A stretch of 64,000 bases of DNA, from assembly GCA_000469685.2 (NCBI GenBank), contig LS997562.1:44272869-44336868 (forward strand). The letters are read 5' to 3'. Position 1 is the stretch's first letter; every line of letters starts with the position of its first letter. A program made the position numbers and the translations under genes. Under the pieces are notes generated by a model. It saw only the letters and a program-made list of their open reading frames with translations. It ran no database searches and was not told the origin of the DNA. Shown one piece after another: positions 13,701 through 25,605 of this stretch. The stretch comes from Haemonchus contortus (taxonomy: Eukaryota > Nematoda > Chromadorea > Rhabditida > Trichostrongylidae).

Positions 13701-16700
13701 TTGATTTAACCATATAATTACCGAGCTGCTTACCCATTTTCAATCCGGTCTTCCGGACACTCTCCTGCTGACACCCATTGAAGTTGTGTCGAGCAATAGC
13801 CTGTAAACCCCTTTCAAGTAGTTCTGGGCTAACCTAGCTGTAACGCTTCCGCCTGAAACAAAAAGGTCTAGTCAACCGGCTGCGATAACATGAAAATTTC
13901 CAATATGTTATCTCACAGTGTAGAGTCCTTTTACAGTACTCCTATGGAAGCTTCTAGAAAAATCTAACCATAGTGAATTCTCCCCCAGATAAATATTTTC
14001 CCCACAACATTGTACATGCAATTGACAATAATTTTCGATAATCGTTTTATAGGTTGAGTGTTTTTAGAACCAGTTTCTATCTTTGGTAAAAATGAGAACT
14101 CAATATGAAAGTTCCTGCACCTATTTTTCACTTATTTGAAACTTATCCCGATTATACTATATTTGTATAAAATGGACCTTATCTGGTCTTAACATAAAAG
14201 GGTAAACCGTTTCGGTGAAAAGTGAATTGGATGCGTTTGACGTGACAGCGGATGATTTTCTTGAGGACTTGCGATCGCTAAATGAAAAATGCAACTGTGA
14301 GGGTTTTAGATTCTCTGGATGGAACAGCAAGTGGCAAAAAAGCGCGTCAAAAGGGACTATCGGCATTGGTCGCAATCGAGACGAGCACGGCCGATCAACG
14401 TGAGTGATAGGTTGATTTAAATCCTCCAATCATCTTCACCTATTGACCTATTCAGGAGAATGATCTCAATTTTGGTGAAGACGAAATCCTCGTCAGTAAG
14501 TCACGGAACCGTAAGCAACCGGATCCGAATGACCCCCTATGGACTGATATGTGGTACCTGGTAAGTTCCCTTCGGGTAGATTTCCTTCCTTCAAAAATTG
14601 TCCTTTTCTTAAGAATCGTGCTGAAATCACCGGTAATTCCAAGATGGACCACAATGTCAAGGAAGCTTGGGATCTTGGTTATACAGGTCGTGGAGTGGTC
14701 GTCACAATATTGGACGACGGCCTCGAACGGACCCATCCTGATATTGCTCCCAACTATGTAGGAGTTTAGAATCCTAGGGGACAATTTCAAATGACAACGT
14801 ACCTCTTCAGGACGCCCGTGCCTCGTACGACGTCAATGACCGTGATGATGATCCAATGCCACGTTATGAGTATTCCGATGAGAATCGCCATGGGACGAGA
14901 TGTGCCGGTGAGGTAGCGGCCATCTTCAACAATAGCCTTTGCATCGTAGGAATCGCCTATAATGCCCGAATAGGAGGTAAGTACATTGCCTTGCCAGTCG
15001 CCCAAGAGATTTATGAAGAGTATTGTCCTTTCCCAGGTATCCGAATGCTTGACGGAGATGTGACTGATGCAGTGGAAGCCGCATCGCTAGGCCATAACTC
15101 GGACTATGTTGACATCTACAGGTAATCAAACTCCACGCTCTTTCAAGAAAACCTGACCCATTTGGACTCTCCTCCCTTTCAGTGCGTCATGGGGACCTGA
15201 CGATGACGGTCGAACAGTCGACGGACCTGCAAAGCTTACCCGAGCCGCCTTTGAGCGAGGTATTAGAGAAGGACGACGTGGGAAAGGCTCGGTATTCGTG
15301 TGGGCATCGGGAAATGGTGGCAAAGATGCAGATTCATGCAATTGCGACGGTTACACCAACAGGTATGTTTCCGAATTTTGAGATAATCTCCCCCATCGGA
15401 ACTTAGGATATCGTTTCAGCATCTACACCCTGTCGATTTCGGCCGCTACAGAAAATGGTAACATTCCGTGGTACTCGGAAGCATGTAGCAGTACATTGGC
15501 CAGTACGTATTCGAGTGGTGCAACTGGGGAAAAGATGATCGTCACCACGGATTTACACCATGCTTGCACCAACACTCATACGGGAACGTCAGCCAGTGCT
15601 CCTTTGGCTGCAGGGATCGTTGCACTGACACTCGAAGCCAACCCGGACCTTACGTGGAGAGATCTGCAGGTGAATTTGAATCTCATTCCTGTAAAGGTGG
15701 AAGGGATAGGCGAGGCCGAAGGAATTCTGAGCCGAATTGATAAATTAAGGTCATTGCACAGCGAGGGGTTTATGGACGTGGAGGGATGTCTGAAATGGGT
15801 TTTGATGGGGGAACAGGGATCAGGGCTAAATATTAGGTTGAGTCATAAGTCCTCGGACAAAATGATAGTGATGACTTCTAGCGATCATAACTCTTGGAAG
15901 AGGTGACGAAAATGAACGTGCTAGGCATTGTTAGATAGAGTATGGAAAACTCTTCCGAACGCATACTGGAGAAGGCACCTAACTGTTTTCTTTCCAGCAA
16001 CTATGCCCCATGATTTCGAGCCGTCTCAACTCCACATCCGCAACACCATCATATTTATTTTTTTATCTGGTGATGAACCCGCGGCAATCGATAGAGTATG
16101 AAGGATGTTCACAAGCAGGAGGTGTACAATTTACAAGTGGCACCAGAAGTTCACATCGGGCGACTATTCCGTCGAAAATGAAGACCGTCCGGGACACTCA
16201 CTGAAGTTGGATTTGAAAGTGCTGCGGAGCCAAGTGGGAGCCGATCCGCATCAAACTACTCGTGAGCTGGCAGCCGCCTTTGGGGAGTCAGTCCACAGTT
16301 CTTCGTGAATTGAAGTCAATCGACAAGGTGCGAAAGCTCGGTCGATGGGTGCCTCATGCTTTGGAGCAGTATGACATAGACCGCCGCGACGTCGTGGCAC
16401 TTTCTCTCCTCACGCTCAAGGGCACCACACGTGGCTCGAGTGCCTAGTCACCAGGGGTGCGGAGTCGATCCTCTACTCTAACGTTCGCCGGCGTGCTCAA
16501 TGGATTGACAAAGGTGCGCATGCAGAAGACTCCCCCAAACCCAACGTACACGCCAAGGAGGTTGTGCTCTGATTCTGGTGGAGCGCTCTCCGTGTCGAAT
16601 AATGGGAGCTGCTAGACGAAGCATGCACAGTGACTGCACACGTCTTCGTTTCGCAACTGAGGAATTTGAAGGCGAATCCCGAAACTACACGTCCACAGCA

Positions 16701-19150
16701 GCTCAAAGTTTACTTCCAGCACGACAACGCTCGTCTTCACATTGCAAGAACGACCAAAACTGAAGTGACGAATTTCGGTAGGACAAGTTTACCACACCAA
16801 CCATGTTCGTCAGACTTGGATCCCTCGGATTAAAACCTTTTTCCTCATCTTCAACGTCATCTGGATGGTCCGGACTTTCAAACCCACGACGACATCAAAA
16901 TGGCACTGGTGCAGTTCTCCAAGGGCCAGCTCCCAGCATTCTAATGCAAGGGCATCTACGATTTGCCCAAGCATTGGCAGAAGACTATCGATGCCATTGA
17001 GGCATATTTCAAATGATTCGCTATTGTCGTGTAAAAATTGAAAGATAAATATTATCATTGCCAATTTGTCCGAGGACTTATGACTCAACCTAATAGGTCC
17101 TGATGCGTTAGTTGATTGGAGACGGGGAGGAGTTTCTGCTGTCAAGTGGGCTCAGACTTGCTTTTTGTATTGACCTCCGAGGTCAATCTTCTGAAAATAT
17201 TGGCGACAGAATTGATCGGCCTATGATCCGGCGAGTGTGTGGGACTTCCAGATGAAACCGTTTTGAATCCGAGGGCTGTAAAAACCAATTCTCAAGAACT
17301 AGCGAAGCTAAGATTCATCGATTGTTTTCCTTGTCTCTTCTGGAACATTAGCTGATTTGTCAAAGACCGGCTAACCTAATTATTCAGGGCGCTTTCAAGC
17401 TTGCTCTTTCAAAAGAATGGGCAGTCAAATGGGGCTGATCTTTTGCCCGGGGCACCACAGCGATAAGATCCGCGTCGCAACCGCGCTTCATGTCTCACAT
17501 TCATAGACACTGCACTTGAGCTTAGTTTACGAGGTAGCCATTCCGTACATTGAGCTTCAAGGAGGGTTTGATCCGTCCCTGACGAAGAGAGCCAACGAGA
17601 TGTGTTTCTTTTTCTTAAATTCAAGGATGTCGTTGTAGCATATCGTGATCCGAGCCGCAAAGCCGATTAATCTCCGTGCTGGCGACTGGGTGACGAACGG
17701 AGTCGGTCGCAACGTGTCACACTCCTTCGGCTATGGTCTGATGGATGCTGGTGCCATGGTGCAACTCGCTCGAAATTGGACCACTGCACCCGAACAACAC
17801 AAATGTCGGCAGTTCTACCCAAGTCGTTTCAAGTCAGTGACTCCTTTTCGACTCAGTCTTTCTTGTCCTACCTAAGTAGTTCCAGGACAATCCCTCACGG
17901 AAATCGACTTCAACTACAGCTGTACACTGATGGTTGTGCTGGATCACCCGACGAACAAGTAGTGTACCTGGAGCATGTGCAGGCAATTATCACTTTGAAA
18001 GCGCCAAAAAGAGGCGATATACAGATCTACTTGACAAGTCCTTCAGGTACGTTCTGGCTTGGGAGGTTAGGTACCAATACTGAATTAATAGAAACTTCTC
18101 AGGAACACGTTCCACTCTATTGACCAAACGGGCACGAGATACGAGTCGAGCAGGATTCATCGAATGGGCTTTCATGACCACTCACAGTTGGGGAGAGCTC
18201 GCTGCCGGTCTCTGGACGCTCGAGGTCGATAACGATGGATGGGATGGTGAGTGATGTTTACGGAATAGTTCGAGTTAACCGTAAAAGTATACTACAGAAC
18301 CCATGGCCACGATAAATTCAATGGCGTAGGTTCTCTGTAGCTGAAACTTATTCCAGCTCAGCAGGATGACTATTGGAAATCTTTGTAAGATCAGGGCGAG
18401 AGCCTTCTTCTCAATAGAAAATTCAAGGGTTTACGAATTTTTCTGGACTTCCCCTTTGTGCAGTGACGTGCTTGGGAACGAGTTTTTCACTAACTGTCCT
18501 TATAGAGAAGATCGAGATCCTTTCAGCTAGCCCTACCTTTACATTGTACCGTACTGAGCGGTTTGGGGAGCGACTTCCTCCATAGAAACATAGGAATTGG
18601 AGCAATCGGGAGACGGGCGTTAGGAACGATTTTGGGTAATCGATTTGCCGCACGCGGCCGCCGCGGACTATTCCTTCGCCGTTATTACAGCTCTAGCGTT
18701 CTTAATACTGCTCAATCGATATGCGATCCTTATTTTATGCATGATTCTACTTTTAGTTCCTTTGTTCCTATATTTTTAACCTGTTGCTGCGTTCTGCTAT
18801 ATTCCTTCGCGCGCGGCGTCCTTCTCACCGCGACGCGACAGTTTCGTTCCTTCTGCACCACACCCGGAGCAATCGATTGCAGACCTATTGATAGAAATTA
18901 TTGATTGTCATGTATAACCATAAATGTAATCGATTACATTGTATCAGATGCTGAATTGGTGAAATGGGACCTCGTGATGTTTGGCACCGTTGACGAAACT
19001 ACCCAATACGGTGGTGGCCATAATTCGGCCCTAATGGCTCGATCATTAGCCCATATGAAGGAGATTCGGACCGGTGTGAAGATGGCGCCGTTGCATGCTC
19101 GCCTTGCCTCGATTCTGCTGCCGATGCTGATTCTTCTTCTTCGATTATGA
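10740..19150 (+). CDS. kpc-1: furin-like proprotein convertase (KPC-1 type), 14 coding exons
   Basis: Calcium-dependent subtilisin-family endoprotease that cleaves secretory precursors after paired basic residues. In C. elegans the KPC-1 orthologue acts in dendrite patterning. Exons: 10740-10839, 12433-12573, 12903-13010, 14310-14399, 14456-14560, 14614-14757, 14811-14976, 15037-15121, 15183-15362, 15420-15669, 17639-17832, 17886-18046, 18103-18246 and 18948-19150; all junction phases agree. With a split ATG the protein is about 690 residues. It has a signal peptide (hydrophobic [13 protein letters not shown]), a prodomain ending RVKR|D near residue 132, and catalytic Asp216 (ILDDG), His257 ([10 protein letters not shown]), Asn358 (ASGNGG) and Ser431 ([10 protein letters not shown]). 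A P domain ends near [10 protein letters not shown]. The tail has a short hydrophobic end ([13 protein letters not shown]) and no Cys-rich domain, so the enzyme is either weakly membrane-held, GPI-anchored or soluble. The acceptor at 14613 (cttaag) is unusual. BLI-4 is the next-best identity, but the catalytic-domain wording fits KPC-1 better. Confidence 0.9.
13385..13440 (+). repeat. non-LTR 3' tail remnant in intron
   Basis: The word TTTGTGTATCATAAATAAAT and a further AAAT/AAAC run at 13410-13440 repeat the arrangement seen at 1350-1386. This is a probable RTE-type element tail inside the intron between convertase exons 13010 and 14310. Confidence 0.35.
15833..17093 (+). mobile_element. mariner-family DNA transposon (1,261 bp) in kpc-1 intron
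   Basis: The terminal inverted repeats match perfectly over 29 bp (15833-15861 and 17065-17093; outer end TTAGGTTGAGTCATAAGTCC). The element is flanked by TA on both sides (15831-15832 and 17094-17095), the target duplication of the Tc1/mariner superfamily. Length is typical for mariner. It lies wholly inside the 1,969-bp intron between coding exons ending 15669 and starting 17639, in the same orientation as the host gene. That intron would otherwise be about 700 bp. The perfect ends beside a broken transposase suggest either a fairly recent arrival of a non-autonomous copy or selection on the ends for trans-mobilisation. Confidence 0.9.
16010..17015 (+). pseudogene. mariner transposase, decayed
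   Basis: Pieces in different frames match the mariner layout in order: a helix-turn-helix region ([20 protein letters not shown] near 16122), the WVPHALEQ linker motif near 16345, the second catalytic block HDNARLHIA near 16720, and the third block SSDLDPSD near 16810. The family normally reads PSDY here, but a TAA replaces the tyrosine codon at 16831-16833. After that stop the frame continues ([20 protein letters not shown]) and meets another stop before the C-terminal piece. Earlier frame breaks occur between 16308 and 16320 and between 16450 and 16620. It cannot encode an active transposase. Confidence 0.8.
18357..18388 (+). other. possible alternative 3' terminal exon of kpc-1
   Basis: After the exon ending at 18246, a good acceptor (ttattccag) at 18348-18356 opens a 10-codon frame in the correct phase, ending in TAA ([10 protein letters not shown]). 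Using it would cut off the end of the P domain and the hydrophobic tail. A donor-like gtaaga overlaps the end at 18385, so it could also be a cassette exon. In that case the next exon (18948) would be read out of frame and stop at once. Chance is not excluded. Confidence 0.3.
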
Positions 19151-19960
19151 TGATTGATTGATTATTGATTGATTGATTGATGATTGTTGATGTGATCGCT
19201 CCGAACGCTATCGAATCCACTAGTGGCCTTAAGATTCTTTCACATGATAATTCATCCTTTGATATGATAGTGCTGATAATGTGAGAATCAACTATACGGC
19301 TACTGAAAGCACCACAGTACAACTCTCACTTTCATTACTATTACGACTAAACGATATTGTATACTTATATCTGTTGATCTCTTACTGAAGGGAAGCAGTG
19401 AAGACATTCCATCCTCCACATCCCACCCACACCATCGCCCAGTTTAGATGCGCACGCGCCATTCTTTCAGTTTACGGTAACCCCTGATTCGTTTGTGATT
19501 TTACCGCTTCACTTTCTTCACCCGCCCCCATCCTTCCTGAAAATCGTCGTCCCTCCTTTTCTGTTTTTTTGTGTTCTGCCATCTCATTTTGATCATCTTC
19601 CTCATCGCCCATCGTCCTTCCTCGCATCCATCCCACTTCTCGTTGAGCCAGCCCATTTTTCTAGTCGTTGACGTCGTTGTTTCGTCTATTCGTTGTTTCC
19701 ATTGAAGTAGAAATTTCCGAAGAGCTTTATCATTCCGTACAGTGCAAATTCTTTGTGAGTGTGTGTAAATGTTCTTATAATCGTTCCTGTTGATGATAAC
19801 AAATGTGCATAAATGCCTCTCTTTACATCTTGTTAATTTTTCTTTGAGTCGTACTCAAACACGCAGCGCGTCCGCGCGCTTCCTTTAGCGGCCGTCACCC
19901 AAATTCATTTTTTTCTATACCTTTGTGATCAAAAAACAAAATAAATTTGTCCGACTAGAG
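19151..19960 (+). other. probable 3' untranslated region of kpc-1
   Basis: No further exon is evident after the TGA at 19148-19150. The first AATAAA on the + strand in this stretch is at 19940-19945 and would give a 3' UTR of about 800 bases. A GATT/ATTG simple repeat follows the stop at 19150-19185. I looked for a Cys-rich 3' exon, as carried by some convertase isoforms, and saw none before 24,000. Confidence 0.4.
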
Positions 19961-20850
19961 TTTGCGAGTGCTATAAAATCATGGTCCATTACTCGTTGGT
20001 TGGTATTCGTGCAGAGTTCCATGGCTAAATAGTTCATTACTGCTAGATGAGTTGTTGTGGGCTGGCTTTGTTGAACAAGAAATCACATTAACTTCTCCTT
20101 GCACAACCAATGGAACATTGTTATTCGGAGTTACACCACAACATCAAAGATTATATCGTCATAGCAATTATAAGGAGTTTTCTTTTCCGGTTTAGGAGGA
20201 GGAGCTCGCACCGGTGGGCGTTTCTGGCTGTAGTAGATGGCTTCAAAAACGGCTTTTCTGCAAGACAACAAATCTAGTCTCGTTTGGCATATTTAGCGAT
20301 CTAACACTGTGGAACCATCCACCTCAACAGCCTAGCCGCTAGGCGTAAACCTTCGTTTCACACGATAAGTATCTTCATGAAGCTTACACCATCGACAACG
20401 TTATTGAGTCCTGCTCAATTGTCTTCCTTTTATGGGTCACCCAGGATCACGATCGACTCCCAAACGAACTATTTGAATGGATCAATTTTTGAAAACATCA
20501 GCCTTTTTACTGCTTCCTAGTTCGGCCTTGATTGGTTCTGCTTCTGCATGTCGTTCAACAGCCTCCCGCACAGTCAGTATTGAAATCACGAAAAATTTTT
20601 TTTTCGCCCTTTCTGCCTTAGAACTTTGACGTCCATAATTTTTGAACGCCCTGTACGAGTGAGTGCTGGGGGGGGGGGGGAGGAGGGAGGCACACGGTCG
20701 GTCAGCCCCTTCGAAGGGCTGCAAACAAAGAAGAAGAAGATCACAAACGAAACAACCAGGGGCTTGTGCAAATGGTTTTTGATCTTGCCTCCCCTCTAGC
20801 ACTGCCTCGGCTGGCCCGCCGGCACGCCGGCCGGCCGACTATGAAAGCAG

Positions 20851-20895
20851 CCAGTCAGTACTTTTATCCTCCCAGACGGAACCGTACCTCTTAAC
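20851..20895 (-). repeat. SINE-like core, copy 3
   Basis: Read on the - strand, TGGGAGGATAAAAGTACTGA preceded by GGTACGGTTCCGTC matches the core shared by the copies at 7342 and 8643, including the preceding GGTAnnnnnnCG word. The tRNA-like head is not visible in this copy. Confidence 0.4.
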
Positions 20896-20973
20896 CTAAC
20901 CGGATAGAATAATCAGCTTTGCCAACTTCTCTCTGGCTATTTATGGTATTGGAATTCCTACTGATGGAATTCT

Positions 20974-21081
20974 TCGAGGTTCCAACGCGAAAAAAGAAAT
21001 CATCTGTCCGATACTAGCAGCCATCTCGATAGTAAAAGTATTAATTGTTTAATATAATATTAATTGTCCTGATCTCATAGA
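20974..21081 (+). repeat. dispersed repeat, copy 1 of 2
   Basis: It begins CGAGGTTCCAACGCGAAAAA and includes CAGCCATCTCGATAGTAA. The segment at 28139-28231 has the same words in the same order, with differences in the A-rich and ATTA-rich parts. No coding potential and no terminal structure is visible. Confidence 0.5.
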
Positions 21082-24000
21082 AATCGGAATCGGCGGAACA
21101 TCTTTGCCTGAGTAGAAAACGAGAGCTGCAGTATTGATGAATTTCCGTTTGACGCTGACACTCACTGTTTCGATTTCTCTGGAAGTTCTCACAGCTGTAG
21201 AAGCCTCATACGGGACAAAAAACGGAAAAGAAGTCTGTTTATCTATTTCCCTTTTTCATGGTTACTCCTGGTGCTGATACAACACCAACTTACTGAAACT
21301 GAATTTCCGTTCAGTTTAGCGTTGACCTATTCATGTTGACAATGTGACCGCAATAACTCGATGCCCCAGACGTGAACTTTGGACTGTACGGGTGCACAGG
21401 GTCAGTACCGCGCGGTTCGCGAACCTTCCCTCACTCTCTTATTTTGCACGCTTCCTCACTCGAAAGTATAGGCTCGATGAGCGTTATTTGTGTAGGTGAT
21501 CCCATCTGGTCCCCTCAGAAAACCAAATTCGACTGGCTAATTCGTTCTTTGCAGTGGTTCCGCATACATTACTGACTTACACGTAGTCTGTGAAAAAACT
21601 GTTGGAAATGTTTAAAAAAACCCGTTTATTGGGAAATTATTTCAGGTATCTGAGGTTGAACTCGAAATTCGCTATTTCATCTGCCTTCTGAGGGCGCTGA
21701 GACTTGTATTTCAAGCTGCATATGTCTCCTTGTGTTCCAGTCAACGAACGACTCATTCGAGAAATACGTCATGTTCTCTGTCTGTGGAAGACTTTGTAAG
21801 GCTTATCAGGAGTATTTGTTCAATTACTTATAATTCAAAACTATTATTACTAGGCTATTGTTAGTTATAGTTACGTGATTTGCAAAACCGGTCTTTTTTC
21901 TGTCAAGTCTGACTACTGGCTAGTCCTCAATTGGTTTATTCCAAAAGATAAATCAACGCTGGACGTTAGACCAACTTCATTGGAGAACAAAAAGTCTCCT
22001 GCCACTGTCCTTCAATGTCCTAGCAAAAACGTGAAAACAGCAACCCAACAACAACCCATCCCTTTGATTAGAACTTCTGTTGCTTGTCAAGGTGCGAGGG
22101 CTGTGTACTCTGGTATAGGGGAATTGCATTGAATTCTTCCTCCTGTGCGCCCTGTGCATGGGATTAATCGTGAGTCATTAGGTTTTAGTCTAATTTTTTA
22201 TTTAATTTAGAATTCTAATTATAAATAGGAAAAGATGCTCGCTGAACTTGCAGTTTCAACTATCAGCCTTTCCTCGAAGTTCGGCTAAGACTGTGACGCA
22301 AGGAAAATTAGTAGGCCCTATTGGCAAGTAGGTATGCGACTACCATGCTTTCATTCGGTACCTTACTAGCATTTGAAATGTGCTCGGTCCTACAACGACC
22401 TACCCTCTCTATATGTCGGTGTTTTCCCTGTTGGGTTTGGTCCTTTTACCTGACTGGTCAGCAGCAGCATTTGAACCCTTGTACAACCAGAAACCTATTA
22501 TACAGTTGTATAAATACTTCATGCCCTTTTCATGCCATCTGTTTCGCCAAAGATCATTTGATGTGGCTGAAACTGTAAGGGTGTAGTGATGGGCCCAAAT
22601 GTGAAAAAGTAATATGATTTGGATCAATCAGATTGAGTAGGGCCCATAATACTACGTAGCGACGACCAACTATGTAAATCCACAGGTCCCGTCCGTGACA
22701 TTTTGCCAGCTTTTGCTGAAACTCGTTGTGGCACCTGCGCTGGCACGATGGGCCGTAGCCCTTCCTTAATTTTAAACGTTAGTGTTGCACGGTAGTGGTA
22801 GTCCAGGGTAAGCAACCGAAATAAATGTCAGCTCACCTATTTTATATAGTTAATATTCTAGACGGCTTATCAATCTCTTTTCTCGACACCTCGTACTTTT
22901 GGATTAGTATCTGAAAACTTGAAAGAAGCTCTCGCTAATGGCAGTTTCTAGTGTCACTTCCAACTGAATCTTTTCCCAGTACTTCTCACCTTCTTAATTC
23001 CTGTGGTTTTCAGCTGAACGGTGTTTCATACGCATTGGCTGTAGCGTTCCGTGAAATGTCAAGGAGTTCAACAAAGTGAGCAAATGGGATGCCTTCATGA
23101 AATATTTTGATGATATATATGTATCGCTGGTATGTGGGTAACTTTTTTATTTGCTTGCAAATATCACTGATTAGTTTGATTAATGTCCCGTAATGGGACC
23201 ATTGCTTGATTAGAAAAGTTTGTGTTATCACCCCCTTTTTGTGACCATTCAATTCTGCAGGGCTTCGCATTTTGTCCACTCCAGAAGTAATTATCCTAGA
23301 AGTAATTAGCCATGAGACTTCCGGGATTTTCTTCTCATTGCGTTTCTTATTAACTGATGGCCAAACTGAACCATTTTCCCTTTCCCCGAGACAGTCATGT
23401 GATCCTACTGTTTTGTACGATCAATCGACAACCGCTGATGTTCCCCAAAAACATGCAACGATGGCTTCAACACAAAAACGCATTACGATTTCTACTGCAA
23501 TTTCGAGTAGTTACGTGGAGTCAAAAAGACGAATAGTCAAAAATATAAGCTCAGCGAGATGAAGTAATGTATGGATGGTTTACGAGCCGTCATGTCAAGG
23601 CGGATCGAACGAATACCACGAGCCACTCGTTTGCTGATAAATGATAATTTCTCACAGTTTTTCTGCACTTTGCTTTTCCTAACCTCTATGGCTGATATCC
23701 ACTCGTTCCTTGTCATCTCTTTTATGTAACGCAACTCTATTTCCAGAAAAACAACATTTGGAATGTCTGTTGCTATGAACGAAAATTGTTTCGGGGCGAG
23801 TTCCGGCGCTGCTGCATATTTTTCTGGCTTTCGACAAGCTGCACCCCAATTCGTGGCTGTTTACGGGAAAGAGCTATGTATTTCAATCGGAAATCTGCAT
23901 TGCACGCTGACATCCGTAAGTTTCGGGATTTGTTAAATTCCTTTCCAACATTTCATTACCTGCTTATAATGTTGTTAAAGGGGAATCCTTACTGTTTACT

Positions 24001-24523
24001 GCTATACTGGTTTTCGAGAACCTTACGCTCTAACTTTCTGTTACCTTGAACCGTTGTGACGATATTTCGCAAACCAATCATATTCACGTTATGTTTAATC
24101 TGATCTATATTCTCACAGGTGTAAAAGGAACTCCCTAAGTAAAGTCTGCGTATTTGAGTGAGTGAGATCTTAAAGTGCCGTTAGAGCCGCGGTTTTTCAC
24201 AGCGCTTGAGCTTTATTTGGTTAAATGAAATTTTCCTGATCACCGAATAAAATTAGCACCTCCATATTGTTAAGTCTGGAATCTTCGGGCTCTGCGGTAG
24301 TGATGTCACATCCGTCTTTTTTCCCAGGCCTGTGAACAGTGAGCAGGGCTAGTTGGAGTCGTCCCTTAAGAACAGAACAGTATTCTCCTCTTAATATTTG
24401 TTCGACAAAGACGGTCCTCGAATTCTTGCTAGTTGAGAGGCAAAAAAAAATCCCCAGGATAATCGACACACTGCGTAGTAGTTTCCATGTTCGGTCTTCT
24501 TGAAACCTGGGCATGTCACATAA

Positions 24524-25605
24524 TGTTTATACACTGTTTTGCCGTACAGGTTTGATATGATGAAACCGCTTTATTAGGTCGACGTTTCGAACAACTCGTC
24601 GTCTTCAAGACCCTGAAAGTAGTTCGGAGCTCCTGACCTGTGACTTACCCGACCAAGCGCCCAAACACGCTAGGCCAGTTGCAACAACTCCCAGAAACTT
24701 GAACACCGAAAGATTCTAGCGTAGAAACCAACCTTCTGCGGTTTCACCAGCGTTGCCGTCCCACTCGATGCCGTGAACAATAAGGGACTAATGAGACACC
24801 ATCGACGATCGTGTGATGAGAATTACGCGGTGATCTCAAAGCCCACAAAAGGGAATGAATGGCAGGAGTTCACTCGTTATGGCAATGCATTCATTTCGGT
24901 TGTTCAGCTTAGGATTTCTCTCGCGGATATGCAACGCTTCCAATATCTTTCTGGCACCGATCTCATTCTCGTAGGCTAGGATTTTGCATTTAATATCAAA
25001 ATCATCATCCTGATGTTCGTCTAGTCGATGCCTCCCAAGCGGCGTGAGTAGGCTTCCCCGCCTTTTACCTGCTAGATGTTCTTTGACGCGTATGCTCAGC
25101 ATCCTTCCCGTCTCACCGATATATATTTCATCACAAGCTGAACACTGAAGTTGATACACCGTTCCTCGCTGTGTGCAATCTCCATCTCTTCCAAACGGAC
25201 AAATAACGCAGTTATCCGTTGTGCACGTACGATCATAAAGCCTATTGCGGATTAGATGACGTTTGATATTGTTCGCTGGTAGGTTTATCAGGACAACATC
25301 ATTCGCCAAATCCGCTCGTGCAATGCATTGTCGAATTTCTGCGCTTACTTTGTCTGATATGAATGGAAGCCGGAGATGCGCCATGTTCTCACGGTTTCTC
25401 AGCGAGTACGCTTTTGAGCCTGATCTCCCGCGTTGTGTCCCGTAGCCATTCAAGCTTGCAATCTCAGCTGCTAGTTTACGTGACTCCTCTCGTTCCACTT
25501 CGCCTGTGCACACTCCTGTAGCTGTTCTGTACATGTTGCGAACAACTGCACGTTTCACAGCTTCAGGGTGAGCAGACTTTGCGTGGAGTAGAATGTTCTT
25601 ACAGC
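24524..25605. repeat. Penelope element inverted arm (left)
   Basis: Outer end TGTTTATACACTGTTTTGCC. By eye the arm is the exact reverse complement of 26684-27765, with equal length and therefore no net indel. Homology stops at GCTGTAAGAAC near 25605. Confidence 0.9.

Larger units (their letters stand above)
19961..24472. other. gene-poor interval
   Basis: No supported exons. It contains a 13-base G run (20668-20680), a - strand SINE-like core (20851-20874), and one copy (20974-21081) of a repeat whose partner is at 28139-28231. Small frames such as 21875-22132 and 23272-23562 carry no recognisable motif. Confidence 0.4.

Noticed and set aside
14215..14403. 62-codon frame overlapping the prodomain-cleavage exon
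   Set aside because: The real exon (14310-14399) reads in another frame with RVKR at the cleavage site and fits both neighbouring splice phases.
10740..19150. Assignment of the convertase to BLI-4 instead of KPC-1
   Set aside because: The catalytic-domain text (for example [33 protein letters not shown]) is closer to the furin/KPC-1 type as I know it, and the product ends soon after the P domain. This rests on memory of the families, so a database comparison would settle it.
24773..25445. Frames antisense to the Penelope polymerase
   Set aside because: They mirror the polymerase codons on the opposite strand and appear again in the other arm only because of the palindrome.
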